DNA of 64,000 nucleotides from Orbilia blumenaviensis (taxonomy: Eukaryota > Ascomycota > Orbiliomycetes > Orbiliales > Orbiliaceae), in contig JAVHNS010000016.1 in assembly GCA_036872755.1 (NCBI GenBank), forward strand, positions 1-64,000, in the 5' to 3' direction. Position 1 is the first letter of the stretch; the number at the start of each line of letters is the position of its first letter. A program made the translations under genes and the position numbers. Below the pieces are notes generated by a model. It saw only the letters and a program-made list of their open reading frames with translations, did not search any database and was not told where the DNA came from. Shown here one piece after another: positions 14,590-23,490 of this stretch.

Positions 14590-14855
14590 ACCTTTGAACG
14601 ATGGCAGTCTCAGGATTCTTTCTTAGACTCCATCGGTCAACTTATCAATACTCAATACACTCTGTTTACTACCTTTACCCATTGAACCTAGTATCCCCTT
14701 ACTAGGAGTTACACTATTTGATATCTCTATATTCAACCCAGCTTACCTTGAGAGAATAATCTGAATACTTTAGATTGAGAATACGATTAGCCAAAGAACG
14801 CTAGGCTGTTTTAGGAATTTCCTATTTGGGAAATACCCGGGACAGGTGTAACACT

Positions 14856-14864
14856 TTGACCGAT
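14856..14864 (+). other. Putative primer-binding site (self-priming type)
   Basis: TTGACCGAT starts two bases after the 5' LTR and is the exact complement of ATCGGTCAA at 14632-14640 in the same LTR. No TGG, needed to pair with a tRNA CCA end, occurs in the ~40 nt between LTR and gag. Tf1/sushi-group chromoviruses prime with the folded-back 5' end of their own RNA, so self-priming is the best reading. The transcript 5' end is not known. Confidence 0.5.
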
Positions 14865-14893
14865 CCGACTCTCAACGGTAAGGCGAGAATCGT

Positions 14894-17800
14894 ATGTCAA
14901 GCAATAGCAGTGACGCCGAATATCACGACTTCCACGGCACTACTTACGGAATAGGAGACAATCTCTTTGATAGAGTAATACGTCTACCAGTTGCAACTCA
15001 AGATCAACAGACGCAGACAGAAGAATCATCTGCAGAACAGGTTGAATTACCCCCTCTAGAGCTAACCACTGACAGTGAAGATTTAGAATTAGTACGAATC
15101 AGTGTTCCGTCCGGACAATATAGAGACACTGAATACATCAGCGTTACGACTAGGATACAGCCGACGCTAGATCATTTTCGAAGACACGAACGACTACTTA
15201 GCACAGCATCAGACTTACTCAACGCAATGGCCAGCGTAGGAGGACCCTCAAGTGGACAGATTCCACCAACTGTGGAAGATCTCATGACGAGAATAGCCAC
15301 TTTGGAAGTAGAATACAAGCAAGCTGTCGCAGACAAGGAAGAAGCGCTCTTACAGAAACAATTGGAATATGAAACCCTCAAAACGGATTACGACAAGGAA
15401 AAAGTCAGAACCGGTACTAACAAGGCACCTAAAATCGGAGACCCAATAAAGTACTCTGGCAAACCCGAGAAAATTGATCACTTTCTCCACCAACTCTCAA
15501 CCCATTTTGAAGTACAGGGTGACAGATTTCCAAATGACAGACTCAAGGTCATCTTTGCAGGAATGTACTTGGAAGACCCGATCCTCCAAGCATTCATCAA
15601 CTACAATAATCATTATGTCAAGAATGGAACCGCCTCTGACGCCCACATCCTCAAGATCATGACGAATTTCGAGGAATTCGTCACGTTCCTTAAACAACAA
15701 TGCGGAGAAGACGATAAGGTTAACAAGGCCCGTAGGGACCTTGAAGGACTCAAACAGACTAACTCAGCTCGTGGATACTTCCACAAGTTCAACCAAATCG
15801 CCCTTCTCACCGAATGGGACGAATCCAACATCACCTACCGAGCCCGAGAAGGATTGAAACCAGAGCTGAAGGTTCAAGTCCTTCTCAGAGAACAACAACT
15901 CGGAAAACCCCTCGAACGCATGGAAATGCAGAAGATGGTCATCGAAATCGACGACATCTACTGGCGAAATAAGCACGGTCAGGGAAAGAAGAATTTCCAC
16001 GACCATGGTCCTAAGAAGGACAAGAACAAGGGGAAGGCACCCCAGAACCAGAATAATAAAGGAAATGGGAACTGGCGTAAGAATAAGGATGGAAGTTTTA
16101 CTCCAAATAAAACTTTTGGCCCAGCCCCCATGGATCTCAACACAACTCGACACAATTACCCGCACAACAAGGAGCCCAAGGGACCAAAATCTAACAGCCC
16201 TATTTGCTACAATTGCAACAAATCTGGGCATATTGCTAGAAATTGCGACGAGCCACGACAAAATAACACATTTCAACAACGCAGAAATGTCAGATTCGCG
16301 AACACCAACTCTCCACCACCACCTACTACGAAGAAAGTTCAAATGACACACCAGTCTACTCCTCAGGAGATCGAACAACTTCAGCAGCGAATTCTTGAGC
16401 AAGCCTCAAACTGCTCAACCACCTCCGATCAACCTATGAACACCCCCGAGTCTACCACCCAAGAAGAAGAAACTGGACTTGAAGTTGCCCCAGTCACCCA
16501 TGATCCAACTCCTCAAGAATATCATTGGCTTTGGAACAATCCGACGCCTGGAGTTCATTTGAACTACGAGAGGCGCCCTAACGGAGAACTCTTCCAGGAG
16601 TACATGTCTGAAGGGATTCACTATACCCGCCTAGTTCATATTGACCCCATACCACGAAATCCTAAGGTTCATCTACGATCCACTAATGTAGTAGAGGACC
16701 CCCTCACCAAAATGGATTTATCACTCGCTTACGACCAAATCTCCCACAGATGGGAAGATCTTCCTATGGAACACTCAAGTGATGAAGAGGAAGCCTACAA
16801 AGAAGTTCCCTCTAGCCCTTCAACTACGTCCTACAGGAGCTGGGATGACGACGAAGCCTTTGCCCCTGAGACCTACGTTGACGACATAATCCCTATGGAA
16901 CTCGAAGAAGGACAAGTCCGATGTATGGATTGTCAGAAAGGAACCCACAACTGGCGCGAAAGTTACAACCGTACAACTCAAAGTCGATCGGACCGCAGAT
17001 GTCTAGACTGCTACACTACTTTCACTGCTGGATGTGCCGGATACAGATATGCTGAAAACCGGAAATGGCCCTCCTCTAAGAAATACCAAGATGCCCTCTT
17101 CTATGCTAATAGCGACCTTTATGGAGTCGACTTTGCAGAAGATTGGGAAACCTACCATAAAGGAATCGAAGACGTCGATTCCCCTCCTACCTACGAACAA
17201 ACCGATGAGATTGGATGCATTGCTTCGGAATATTGGGAAGTTGCTCCCGATTGCCACCTGTGCGAGACCCGACCCTCAGATGTGAGACTCTACGACCACG
17301 CTCTCTATCTTTGCGATCTCTGCCACGATGGATGGAGCTTATACACTGGATATTTCAACTTCGTCCAACTTACCCCCTACGATCCCAATACCCCTTTTAA
17401 TTGCAGGAAATGCCCCTGTCAATATCCCTTTCGAACCATCATTCAACTCTTAACTCACCAAGATACTTGCATCACTCAATTCGACACCGACTACGAGGAA
17501 GAAACCACAGAATACCACAGAAAGGACAAACACTATTGTACAGCCGGTACCAAACATATCACCAAGCACGGCTTGATCAAGAAGGAGAATCGCCGATGCC
17601 GACTCTGCAGAAAACCAGCTGTCTACTCGTTTTATGGAGGATACGACCTCTGTATCAACCACACCCGAAAATATGTCACCTTCACTGGAAATCCTCATGT
17701 CCTAGAAATCAAACCAAATGCTCGAAACGTAGGATGGCGATGCATGTACTGCCGAGACCTCACCTTTGACACCTGGCTTGACTTCAGACATCATTTCCAG

Positions 17801-17971
17801 GAAGATCACCCCAACCACGGACAGGATGACCCTGCCTCACCTTACTACCGACTTAAAATCACCGATCTTAAACGAGGTCACCTTGAACCAAGACCCAACA
17901 GATTCCTCCACATCAACAAGATTGAATTTGCCGACGTCTATGGAAGAATGAACATGGAAGGAAAAAACTAA
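14894..17971 (+). CDS. gag: Gag polyprotein with zinc knuckle and long CxxC-rich tail
   Basis: This 1025-aa ORF starts 40 nt after the LTR. Residues ~105-170 are coiled-coil-like, ~185-350 resemble the Retrotrans_gag capsid region, and a CCHC knuckle (Cx2Cx4Hx4C) sits at Cys438-Cys441-His446-Cys451, preceded by a Lys/Asn-rich basic stretch. Unusually, the ORF runs another ~570 residues. That tail is acidic, then carries Cys pairs: C677/C680 with C703/C706, C787/C790 with C807/C810, C837/C840/C842 with H855/C859, C902/C905 with C920/H923, and C950/C953 with H966/H972. Most fungal Gags end soon after the knuckle. The tail's function is unknown. Translation ends at TAA 17969-17971, directly after a slippery heptamer that feeds pol. 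Confidence 0.92.
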   Translation: MSSNSSDAEYHDFHGTTYGIGDNLFDRVIRLPVATQDQQTQTEESSAEQVELPPLELTTDSEDLELVRISVPSGQYRDTEYISVTTRIQPTLDHFRRHERLLSTASDLLNAMASVGGPSSGQIPPTVEDLMTRIATLEVEYKQAVADKEEALLQKQLEYETLKTDYDKEKVRTGTNKAPKIGDPIKYSGKPEKIDHFLHQLSTHFEVQGDRFPNDRLKVIFAGMYLEDPILQAFINYNNHYVKNGTASDAHILKIMTNFEEFVTFLKQQCGEDDKVNKARRDLEGLKQTNSARGYFHKFNQIALLTEWDESNITYRAREGLKPELKVQVLLREQQLGKPLERMEMQKMVIEIDDIYWRNKHGQGKKNFHDHGPKKDKNKGKAPQNQNNKGNGNWRKNKDGSFTPNKTFGPAPMDLNTTRHNYPHNKEPKGPKSNSPICYNCNKSGHIARNCDEPRQNNTFQQRRNVRFANTNSPPPPTTKKVQMTHQSTPQEIEQLQQRILEQASNCSTTSDQPMNTPESTTQEEETGLEVAPVTHDPTPQEYHWLWNNPTPGVHLNYERRPNGELFQEYMSEGIHYTRLVHIDPIPRNPKVHLRSTNVVEDPLTKMDLSLAYDQISHRWEDLPMEHSSDEEEAYKEVPSSPSTTSYRSWDDDEAFAPETYVDDIIPMELEEGQVRCMDCQKGTHNWRESYNRTTQSRSDRRCLDCYTTFTAGCAGYRYAENRKWPSSKKYQDALFYANSDLYGVDFAEDWETYHKGIEDVDSPPTYEQTDEIGCIASEYWEVAPDCHLCETRPSDVRLYDHALYLCDLCHDGWSLYTGYFNFVQLTPYDPNTPFNCRKCPCQYPFRTIIQLLTHQDTCITQFDTDYEEETTEYHRKDKHYCTAGTKHITKHGLIKKENRRCRLCRKPAVYSFYGGYDLCINHTRKYVTFTGNPHVLEIKPNARNVGWRCMYCRDLTFDTWLDFRHHFQEDHPNHGQDDPASPYYRLKITDLKRGHLEPRPNRFLHINKIEFADVYGRMNMEGKN

Positions 17972-18019
17972 GAAAACTTCAGGACTCGATGCCGCCTGAA
18001 GGGTCCAAGTTACGCATCG
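17962..18019 (+). promoter_or_regulatory. -1 ribosomal frameshift signal: slippery site plus H-type pseudoknot
   Basis: A_AAA_AAC (17962-17968) sits in the correct gag frame just before the gag stop. A -1 slip enters the pol frame at 17968 with no stop before the pol ATG. After an 8-nt spacer, CTTCAGG (17977-17983) pairs with CCTGAAG (17995-18001), 7 bp. The loop segment CGATGC (17987-17992) pairs with GCATCG (18014-18019), 6 bp. Loops are 3, 2 and 12 nt. These dimensions match known viral H-type frameshift pseudoknots. An alternative is reinitiation at the ATG at 17989, 17 nt past the gag stop. Confidence 0.8.
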
Positions 18020-21000
18020 TTAAAAATGGACCATCCAAACAACTTTCCTTACAGTCAACCAAAAATCATTTCTTTCTACCAGTCAACATTAACGGAAACT
18101 CCAGCACGTCTTTATTAGACTGTGGAGCAGAAGATTCATTCATTCACCCCGAAGTTGTCAAACAACTTAAACTACCTTACATTCAGAAACTTCAGAAAAC
18201 ACATGTTACCGCCTTCGATAATAGCCCTCTTGGAACAATCACTCACGAAACCACTTTCACACTTCTTATAAATGGACACTTGGAAACAATCACGATGGAT
18301 ATCCTAGAGACCCCCCACGAATTGGTTCTCGGATTCCCTTGGTTGGAAGAACATAACCCAAGTATTAACTGGAAAACTCGACACCTTGAATTCTCGAGAT
18401 GCGATTGTAGAAAGATCTATTCCAAGATCCGACCGGACAATCGACCCCCAAAAGAAGCTCATCACCGACTCACCCAACATATGTCACAAAAAGAAGTTAA
18501 CAACCGTCTCCGAAACAAACCTCATTCCATAAGACATGTTTTTCTCAAAATACGAGAAATTAACAAAGAAAAGAAGGAGATTCCAGATTGGATTCTCGAA
18601 GATAATAAATTGGTCTTTCAGCCCCCAGACGAAAGGGACCCCCTACCGAAAATCAATCAATTCACACATCATATCCCTCTAAAGGAAGGAACCCAACCAA
18701 AATCTCTACCTATATACGCATGTACAGAAGAAGAAACTGCGGCTCTACGCGAATACATTGACGAAAACCTTCGCAATGGATTCATACGACCTTCTAACTC
18801 ACCCGCAGGACACCCTATACTATTCGTACCAAAACCTAATGGAAAACTGCGAATATGTATCGATTACAGAAGCTTGAACGACATTACGATCAAAGACACT
18901 GGACCCCTACCACTGATAAGCGAGTCTTTCGATCGCTTAACAGGAGCAAATTACTTCACCAAATTGGATATTATCAATGCCTACTACAATATCAGGATAA
19001 ATCCAGGAGAAGAATGGAAAACGGCTTTTCGATGCCGCTACGGTCTATTTGAATACTTGGTTATGCCATTTGGGCTAACCAATGCACCAGCTTCTTTCCA
19101 AGCTTTTATGAACCATGTGCTTCGAGAGCACATAGATGTCATTTGTGTTGTCTACCTAGATGACATTTTGATTTTCAGCAAGACGCTGGGAAAACACAAG
19201 GAAAACGTCAACGCAGTGTTGAAATCCCTCCGGGACTACGACCTACGTGTGGCGCTAGACAAGTCAGAATTTGCTGTTACTGAATGCGAATTCTTAGGAG
19301 CCATAGTCACCTCGAATGGAATTAAGATGGACCCAAAGAAGGTTCAAGCCATTCAAGATTGGCCTCTCCCTGAGAATGTCAAAGAAGTGCAGTCATTTCT
19401 TGGACTTTGCAATTATTATCGACGATTTATTCGGAAATACAGCTTCATGTCAGCAGCGCTTTCCGAACTCACCAAGAAACAACTGAAGTTTGAAATGACG
19501 CCCGAAAGAGTTCAAGCCTTTGAAACTCTGAAAAAATCATTTACCTCCGCCCCCATTCTCAAACTTTACGATCCGAAATTACCTATCAAGATTGAAACCG
19601 ACGCCTCTACAGCAGCGCTAGGAGCCTGCTTACTCCAACTCCATAAGGACAAACAATGGTACCCCATTGCCTACATCTCTCACAAATTCGATGCTACGCA
19701 ACTGCGATACGCTATTCATGACAAGGAATTGATGGCTATTGTAGAAGCATGTCGAAAATGGCGCGTTTACCTCCAAAGCAAAGAACCTTTCACAGTTCTA
19801 TCCGATCACAAGAACCTCACTTACTTCCTAACCACGAAGGAACTTAGCAGACGGCAAGTTCGATGGTGGGAACTCCTCAGCGAATATAGCATGAAGATAA
19901 TACACTTTAAAGGAAAAGAGAATGCTCTCGCAGATGCGATAAGCAGGAGACCAGACCTTGTCAAAGGCGTTGAACCTGACAAAGGAGCAATTCTCAAATA
20001 TGGCGATACTAAGGACCAGATTCTCATCAATAAATCCCTGAATCTGACAGAACACAATATCGAAGATGATCTTCGACAGAAAGTCCTCAAAGCCTATGAA
20101 CAAGACCCTGTTGCACAACGGATCTTGAAGAAAGAAGATACACCCCCTCACTTTGAATTAGTCGACGGAATTATTATGTTTCGAGACTCGTTCTACATCC
20201 CAACTAAGAAACTTCAAGAAGAAATCATCTCTTTACACCACGATCACCCAGCTCATGGTCATCTTGGAATTGACCGTACTCAGGAACTTATCACAAAGAC
20301 TTATTTCTGGCCTCAGATGAGAAAGCAGATCGAAGAATACATCAAAACTTGCGATCTTTGCTGCAGAAACAAGCCTAACCGACACAAACCTTACGGAACC
20401 CTTCAACCACACGACGTACCAAGTGCACCCTTCGAAGTTATTACTTACGACTTTGTACAAGGAATGCCTCCAGCACGAGACCCCCTCACCAACAAGCTGT
20501 ACGACGAAATATTGGTTATCACGGACAAGTTGACAAAAGTTGCTATTTTTGTCCCATGGGATAGCCAATGGGGAGCCAAAGAATTACAACAAGTCTACCA
20601 CAACCATGTTTTCTCTAAATATGGAATCCAACGAAAACACATTTCTGATCGCGACCCTCTTTTTACGAGCAAATATTGGCAGTCAATTATGAACCAAACT
20701 GGTACTAAATTGAACATTGCAACCAAAGGTCACGCTCAAACGGACGGAGCCTCCGAGAGACTCATCCAAACCCTTGAAATCTACCTTCGAAACTTCCTCA
20801 ACTACGCTCAAAATAATTGGATACCCCTTCTACCCATGGCAGAATTCACCTACAACACTTCTCAACATTCAACTACTAAGTACACCCCGTACGAAGTACT
20901 GAGAGGATGGACGCCTAAGGCTATTCTTCCCCCTCTCACGCCGAAAGAAGTTGTCCCCGAAGCTGAAGAACATATGAAATCAATGAAGAATGCTCATAAT

Positions 21001-21549
21001 ATTCTCGTAAAAGACCTTCAGTTCTCACAAGAAAGAATGAGCCATTACTACGACAAACGACGGGAGGAAGCCCCAGATTTTAAAGAAGGAGATAAAGCAT
21101 ATCTGCTTGCACGAAACTTGAAAACCAAGCGACCTAATAAAAAACTTGATTTTCAGAAATTTGGCCCATACGTAATCAAGAAGAAACTTGGAAAGCACCA
21201 TTTTGAACTTGACATACCTGGACCAACACGGATACACAAGACATTTCATGTCTCAGTCTTAGAAAGAGCCCCTCCAGGACTCAGAGAAGACCCGAACGAG
21301 ATTGAAATCGAATACGACGACTACGCGGAATACGAAGTTGAAAGAATCCTTGACGGACCTAACGGCGACAACGAATACCTTATTCGTTGGGCTGCTCCCT
21401 ACGGACCAGAAGACGATTCTTGGCAACCAGAAGAAAATATTTCGCCACAAACTATACAGGATTACCTTAGGAACAGGGACCCACCCCATCAACCTGATGC
21501 CCCTGCACCTAAACGAGGACGAGGAAGACCTAAGAAAAATAGAGATTAG
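17989..21549 (+). CDS. pol: Pol polyprotein: protease, RT, RNase H, integrase, chromodomain
   Basis: It has 1186 codons from the first ATG; the open frame is continuous from 17968, consistent with synthesis as a Gag-Pol fusion. Residue positions count from that ATG. The aspartic protease motif is D44-C-G-A, where D-S/T-G-A is usual. RT has the active site Y389-L-D391-D392. RNase H begins around the acidic D538. Integrase has an HHCC zinc finger at ~750-800 and the catalytic triad D821, D887 and E923, with the canonical 35-residue D-E spacing. A chromodomain with the aromatic cage pattern (Y1115 ... W) lies at ~1115-1155, followed by a basic tail with a GRGRPKK AT-hook-like motif. The gene order and chromodomain define a chromovirus; such domains steer integration to heterochromatin, fitting the location. 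All catalytic residues are present. Confidence 0.96.
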   Translation: MPPEGSKLRIVKNGPSKQLSLQSTKNHFFLPVNINGNSSTSLLDCGAEDSFIHPEVVKQLKLPYIQKLQKTHVTAFDNSPLGTITHETTFTLLINGHLETITMDILETPHELVLGFPWLEEHNPSINWKTRHLEFSRCDCRKIYSKIRPDNRPPKEAHHRLTQHMSQKEVNNRLRNKPHSIRHVFLKIREINKEKKEIPDWILEDNKLVFQPPDERDPLPKINQFTHHIPLKEGTQPKSLPIYACTEEETAALREYIDENLRNGFIRPSNSPAGHPILFVPKPNGKLRICIDYRSLNDITIKDTGPLPLISESFDRLTGANYFTKLDIINAYYNIRINPGEEWKTAFRCRYGLFEYLVMPFGLTNAPASFQAFMNHVLREHIDVICVVYLDDILIFSKTLGKHKENVNAVLKSLRDYDLRVALDKSEFAVTECEFLGAIVTSNGIKMDPKKVQAIQDWPLPENVKEVQSFLGLCNYYRRFIRKYSFMSAALSELTKKQLKFEMTPERVQAFETLKKSFTSAPILKLYDPKLPIKIETDASTAALGACLLQLHKDKQWYPIAYISHKFDATQLRYAIHDKELMAIVEACRKWRVYLQSKEPFTVLSDHKNLTYFLTTKELSRRQVRWWELLSEYSMKIIHFKGKENALADAISRRPDLVKGVEPDKGAILKYGDTKDQILINKSLNLTEHNIEDDLRQKVLKAYEQDPVAQRILKKEDTPPHFELVDGIIMFRDSFYIPTKKLQEEIISLHHDHPAHGHLGIDRTQELITKTYFWPQMRKQIEEYIKTCDLCCRNKPNRHKPYGTLQPHDVPSAPFEVITYDFVQGMPPARDPLTNKLYDEILVITDKLTKVAIFVPWDSQWGAKELQQVYHNHVFSKYGIQRKHISDRDPLFTSKYWQSIMNQTGTKLNIATKGHAQTDGASERLIQTLEIYLRNFLNYAQNNWIPLLPMAEFTYNTSQHSTTKYTPYEVLRGWTPKAILPPLTPKEVVPEAEEHMKSMKNAHNILVKDLQFSQERMSHYYDKRREEAPDFKEGDKAYLLARNLKTKRPNKKLDFQKFGPYVIKKKLGKHHFELDIPGPTRIHKTFHVSVLERAPPGLREDPNEIEIEYDDYAEYEVERILDGPNGDNEYLIRWAAPYGPEDDSWQPEENISPQTIQDYLRNRDPPHQPDAPAPKRGRGRPKKNRD

Positions 21550-21903
21550 CATACTTTGTAGATTTTCGACCTACAAGGATATGGCCTCTCTACCCAACCA
21601 GTTCCTACACTTACGAATTTTCTTTACAAACATCCACCTCCACAGACACACGGTCTGAACAGACACCTACGGTGTTGATCGTCCAACCACTCTTCGACCC
21701 TCTCCAGATACCTTATTTCCTCAACCAGCAGAACCCTGTACTCTGGCCGCGCTAACGAGCGACTGCGCAGAAGCTGTATCGATAGAGCGATACCACGAAT
21801 TATTGGAGTCAACGACTCAGCGCGAATCATAGCAAGATAACAAGGCATGATTTGATTTGAAAATGAGAAGTTACGAATACATGACAGGAAACCAGCCAAA
21901 GTT

Positions 21904-22602
21904 TCAGATAGTACTCTGAAGGAAATCCTCCATGGAAAACGCGAGATAACTCTCATCCCACCCAGCAGAAAAATCCACCGCATCCGCTGGGATGTCGCAG
22001 AAGAAGTCAAGCACCTCATCAGGCGCTGACGAACCTTCACCAGCCCCTTCTTCAACGATCGGATCATCTCCGAATATCATATCATTTTCTATGACTCTCT
22101 GTTCTTCATGAAGAAGAGATTCTCGATACTTCCGCGCGATTACTGAAGCCTCAGTGGATTGACGTTTTAATTCAGCCGCAACAGTGTTGAACTCAGCCAG
22201 AAGCTCTGTGAGCTTTGTCTGACCTTCGATGACTTTTTGATGTGCTATTTCATACCGAGCAGAAGTTTCTTCCAATTCTTTGAACTTCTTGTCTCGAATT
22301 TCCGCAATACGATCCACTAAAGATTTTGGATTAGAAACACCCCACAAAGCGGAGAAAAACAAAAATCACTTACAAGGAATTGCATTGCATTTTCCTACTC
22401 TGCCCTGTCTATGACAGACTTCGCACTTGATGCTCTTTTCCAACATGACGCAAATATGACCGTTCGCGACGCAGTGTGAACACGGAACTGCAGCCTCTAA
22501 ACCTTCTGACTTGAACCGCTCAAGAAAGATGGCCCTTCTTCGTTTTGCTTGGACGCGATTCTCTGATCTTTTTTTAGGTTTTTGAATGGCGCTCCGTTGC
22601 AT
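21904..22602 (-). CDS. Antisense spliced gene: Cys-cluster, coiled-coil, acidic-tail protein
   Basis: Exons are 22602-22374 and 22316-21904. The 57-nt intron (22373-22317) has donor GTAAGT, a CTAAT branch-like site and acceptor TTTAG, and the frame joins at phase 1, giving about 213 aa. Residues 1-30 are Lys/Arg-rich. Residues ~41-70 hold six cysteines (Cx2Cx6Cx8Cx2Cx8C), broadly like small fungal Cys6 DNA-binding domains but with different spacing. Residues ~78-140 form a charged heptad-like coiled coil. The last ~60 residues are acidic with Phe/Trp/Leu, ending near FSMEDFLQ, like an activation domain. The intron is in antisense orientation, so splicing of the element's RNA would not remove it. 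The old copy is colinear here. I know no named family; a regulatory role is inferred. Confidence 0.7.
22317..22373 (-). other. Intron of the antisense gene
   Basis: On the minus strand it runs GTAAGT ... GTTTCTAATCC ... TTTAG, 57 nt, typical of filamentous fungi. Removing it joins two open frames that otherwise stop (at TGA after exon 1) or lack a good start (exon 2). Confidence 0.75.
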
Positions 22603-22913
22603 GATCAGAATGAAAGATTTGATATTATTTTGTATGTATGAAAGAATATTTTGTGGTTTAAGTTTTGAAATTTAGTTATGGTGCGAATTGCAGTTATTTA
22701 TGTTTGATTTTGATTACATAATCATGTAACGTGATCATGAAGGCTAAGCCTTCGGACACGAGAATTCTTGTACACAAATTTCTCCCAGACGGTTTTCCCG
22801 TACGGTAGAATTTTGTAGACGAATTTTGTACAAAGGCCCTTTACCCAGTTTTGTTGCATCTCCTATGTGCGAGAAGATCCCGCATGGGAATTTCCCTTTT
22901 GGGAGTTTCCCTT

Positions 22914-22927
22914 GAAGGAGGAGATAG
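22914..22927 (+). other. Polypurine tract
   Basis: GAAGGAGGAGATAG lies immediately upstream of the 3' LTR and is purine apart from one T. This is the expected plus-strand primer position in LTR retrotransposons. Confidence 0.75.
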
Positions 22928-23485
22928 TGTCACGGCCAGCCATACTAGGTATGTCTTGGCGTGTCAAACATGAGTCCGTTTTCGCAGGCTGTTTCTCACA
23001 CCGAGATGATTTTTATTATAAATATCCGGCGGGAGAAAACCATACCAGAAAAGAGACGGATTGGACTGTGTTGTGCCGACAACACAACTCCCAGAACAAA
23101 CCATGCAGAAAGCGTTATGTGTGGCTTGGCGCGTTATGTGCACATAACGCCCTCCGGGGCACATAACGCCCAAGTCTATAGACGATTCACATTTGTATGG
23201 ACGACGCTCATGTATATAAGGACCTTTGAACGATGGCAGTCTCAGGATTCTTTCTTAGACTCCATCGGTCAACTTATCAATACTCAATACACTCTGTTTA
23301 CTACCTTTACCCATTGAACCTAGTATCCCCTTACTAGGAGTTACACTATTTGATATCTCTATATTCAACCCAGCTTACCTTGAGAGAATAATCTGAATAC
23401 TTTAGATTGAGAATACGATTAGCCAAAGAACGCTAGGCTGTTTTAGGAATTTCCTATTTGGGAAATACCCGGGACAGGTGTAACA
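22928..23485 (+). repeat. 3' LTR of the young element
   Basis: It is 558 bp and appears identical to 14296-14853. It carries the same inverted 10-mer array at 23112-23169 and the same TATA-like box. The end GGTGTAACA is followed by the TATAT duplication. Confidence 0.95.
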
Positions 23486-23490
23486 TATAT
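23486..23490. repeat. Target site duplication (TATAT), right copy, of the young element
   Basis: TATAT directly follows the CA end of the 3' LTR and matches 14291-14295. Beyond it the RIP-mutated old copy resumes. Confidence 0.85.

Larger units (their letters stand above)
14296..14853 (+). repeat. 5' LTR of the young element
   Basis: It is 558 bp, bounded by TGTCACGG and GGTGTAACA. It contains four copies of a 10-mer in inverted arrangement (14480-14537) and a TATA-like TATATAAGG at about 14581-14589. The R-region segment 14632-14640 is complementary to the priming site just downstream. Short ORFs within it (for example 14329-14685) are repeated in the other LTR and are not credible genes. 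Confidence 0.95.
21550..22927. other. Long 3' region between pol and the 3' LTR
   Basis: These 1378 bp contain no further sense-strand domain. They hold the antisense gene (21904-22602), its presumed 5' region (about 22603-22900) and the polypurine tract at the end. Most Gypsy elements have only a short spacer here. Confidence 0.7.
14296..23485 (+). mobile_element. Intact Ty3/Gypsy chromovirus (9190 bp)
   Basis: The element is complete: TG...CA LTRs of 558 bp, a priming site, gag, pol in the -1 frame, a 1.4-kb 3' region with an antisense gene, a polypurine tract and a 5-bp TSD. Pol order is protease, RT, RNase H, integrase, and the C terminus has a chromodomain, which places it in the chromoviruses. 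No stop or frameshift breaks either main ORF. The LTRs show no differences by eye and the whole copy keeps normal G+C, although it lies inside a RIP-destroyed copy of the same family. It therefore inserted recently, after the last RIP episode, and may be active. Confidence 0.96.

Noticed and set aside
14295..14685. ORFs of 79, 118 and 69 codons inside the LTR, repeated at 22867-23317
   Set aside because: They occur twice only because the LTR is duplicated. They overlap each other in several frames and cross the promoter elements.
15764..16402. 212-codon minus-strand ORF across gag
   Set aside because: It is a shadow of the gag frame with no domain, unlike the antisense gene at 21904-22602, which has splice sites and a coherent layout.
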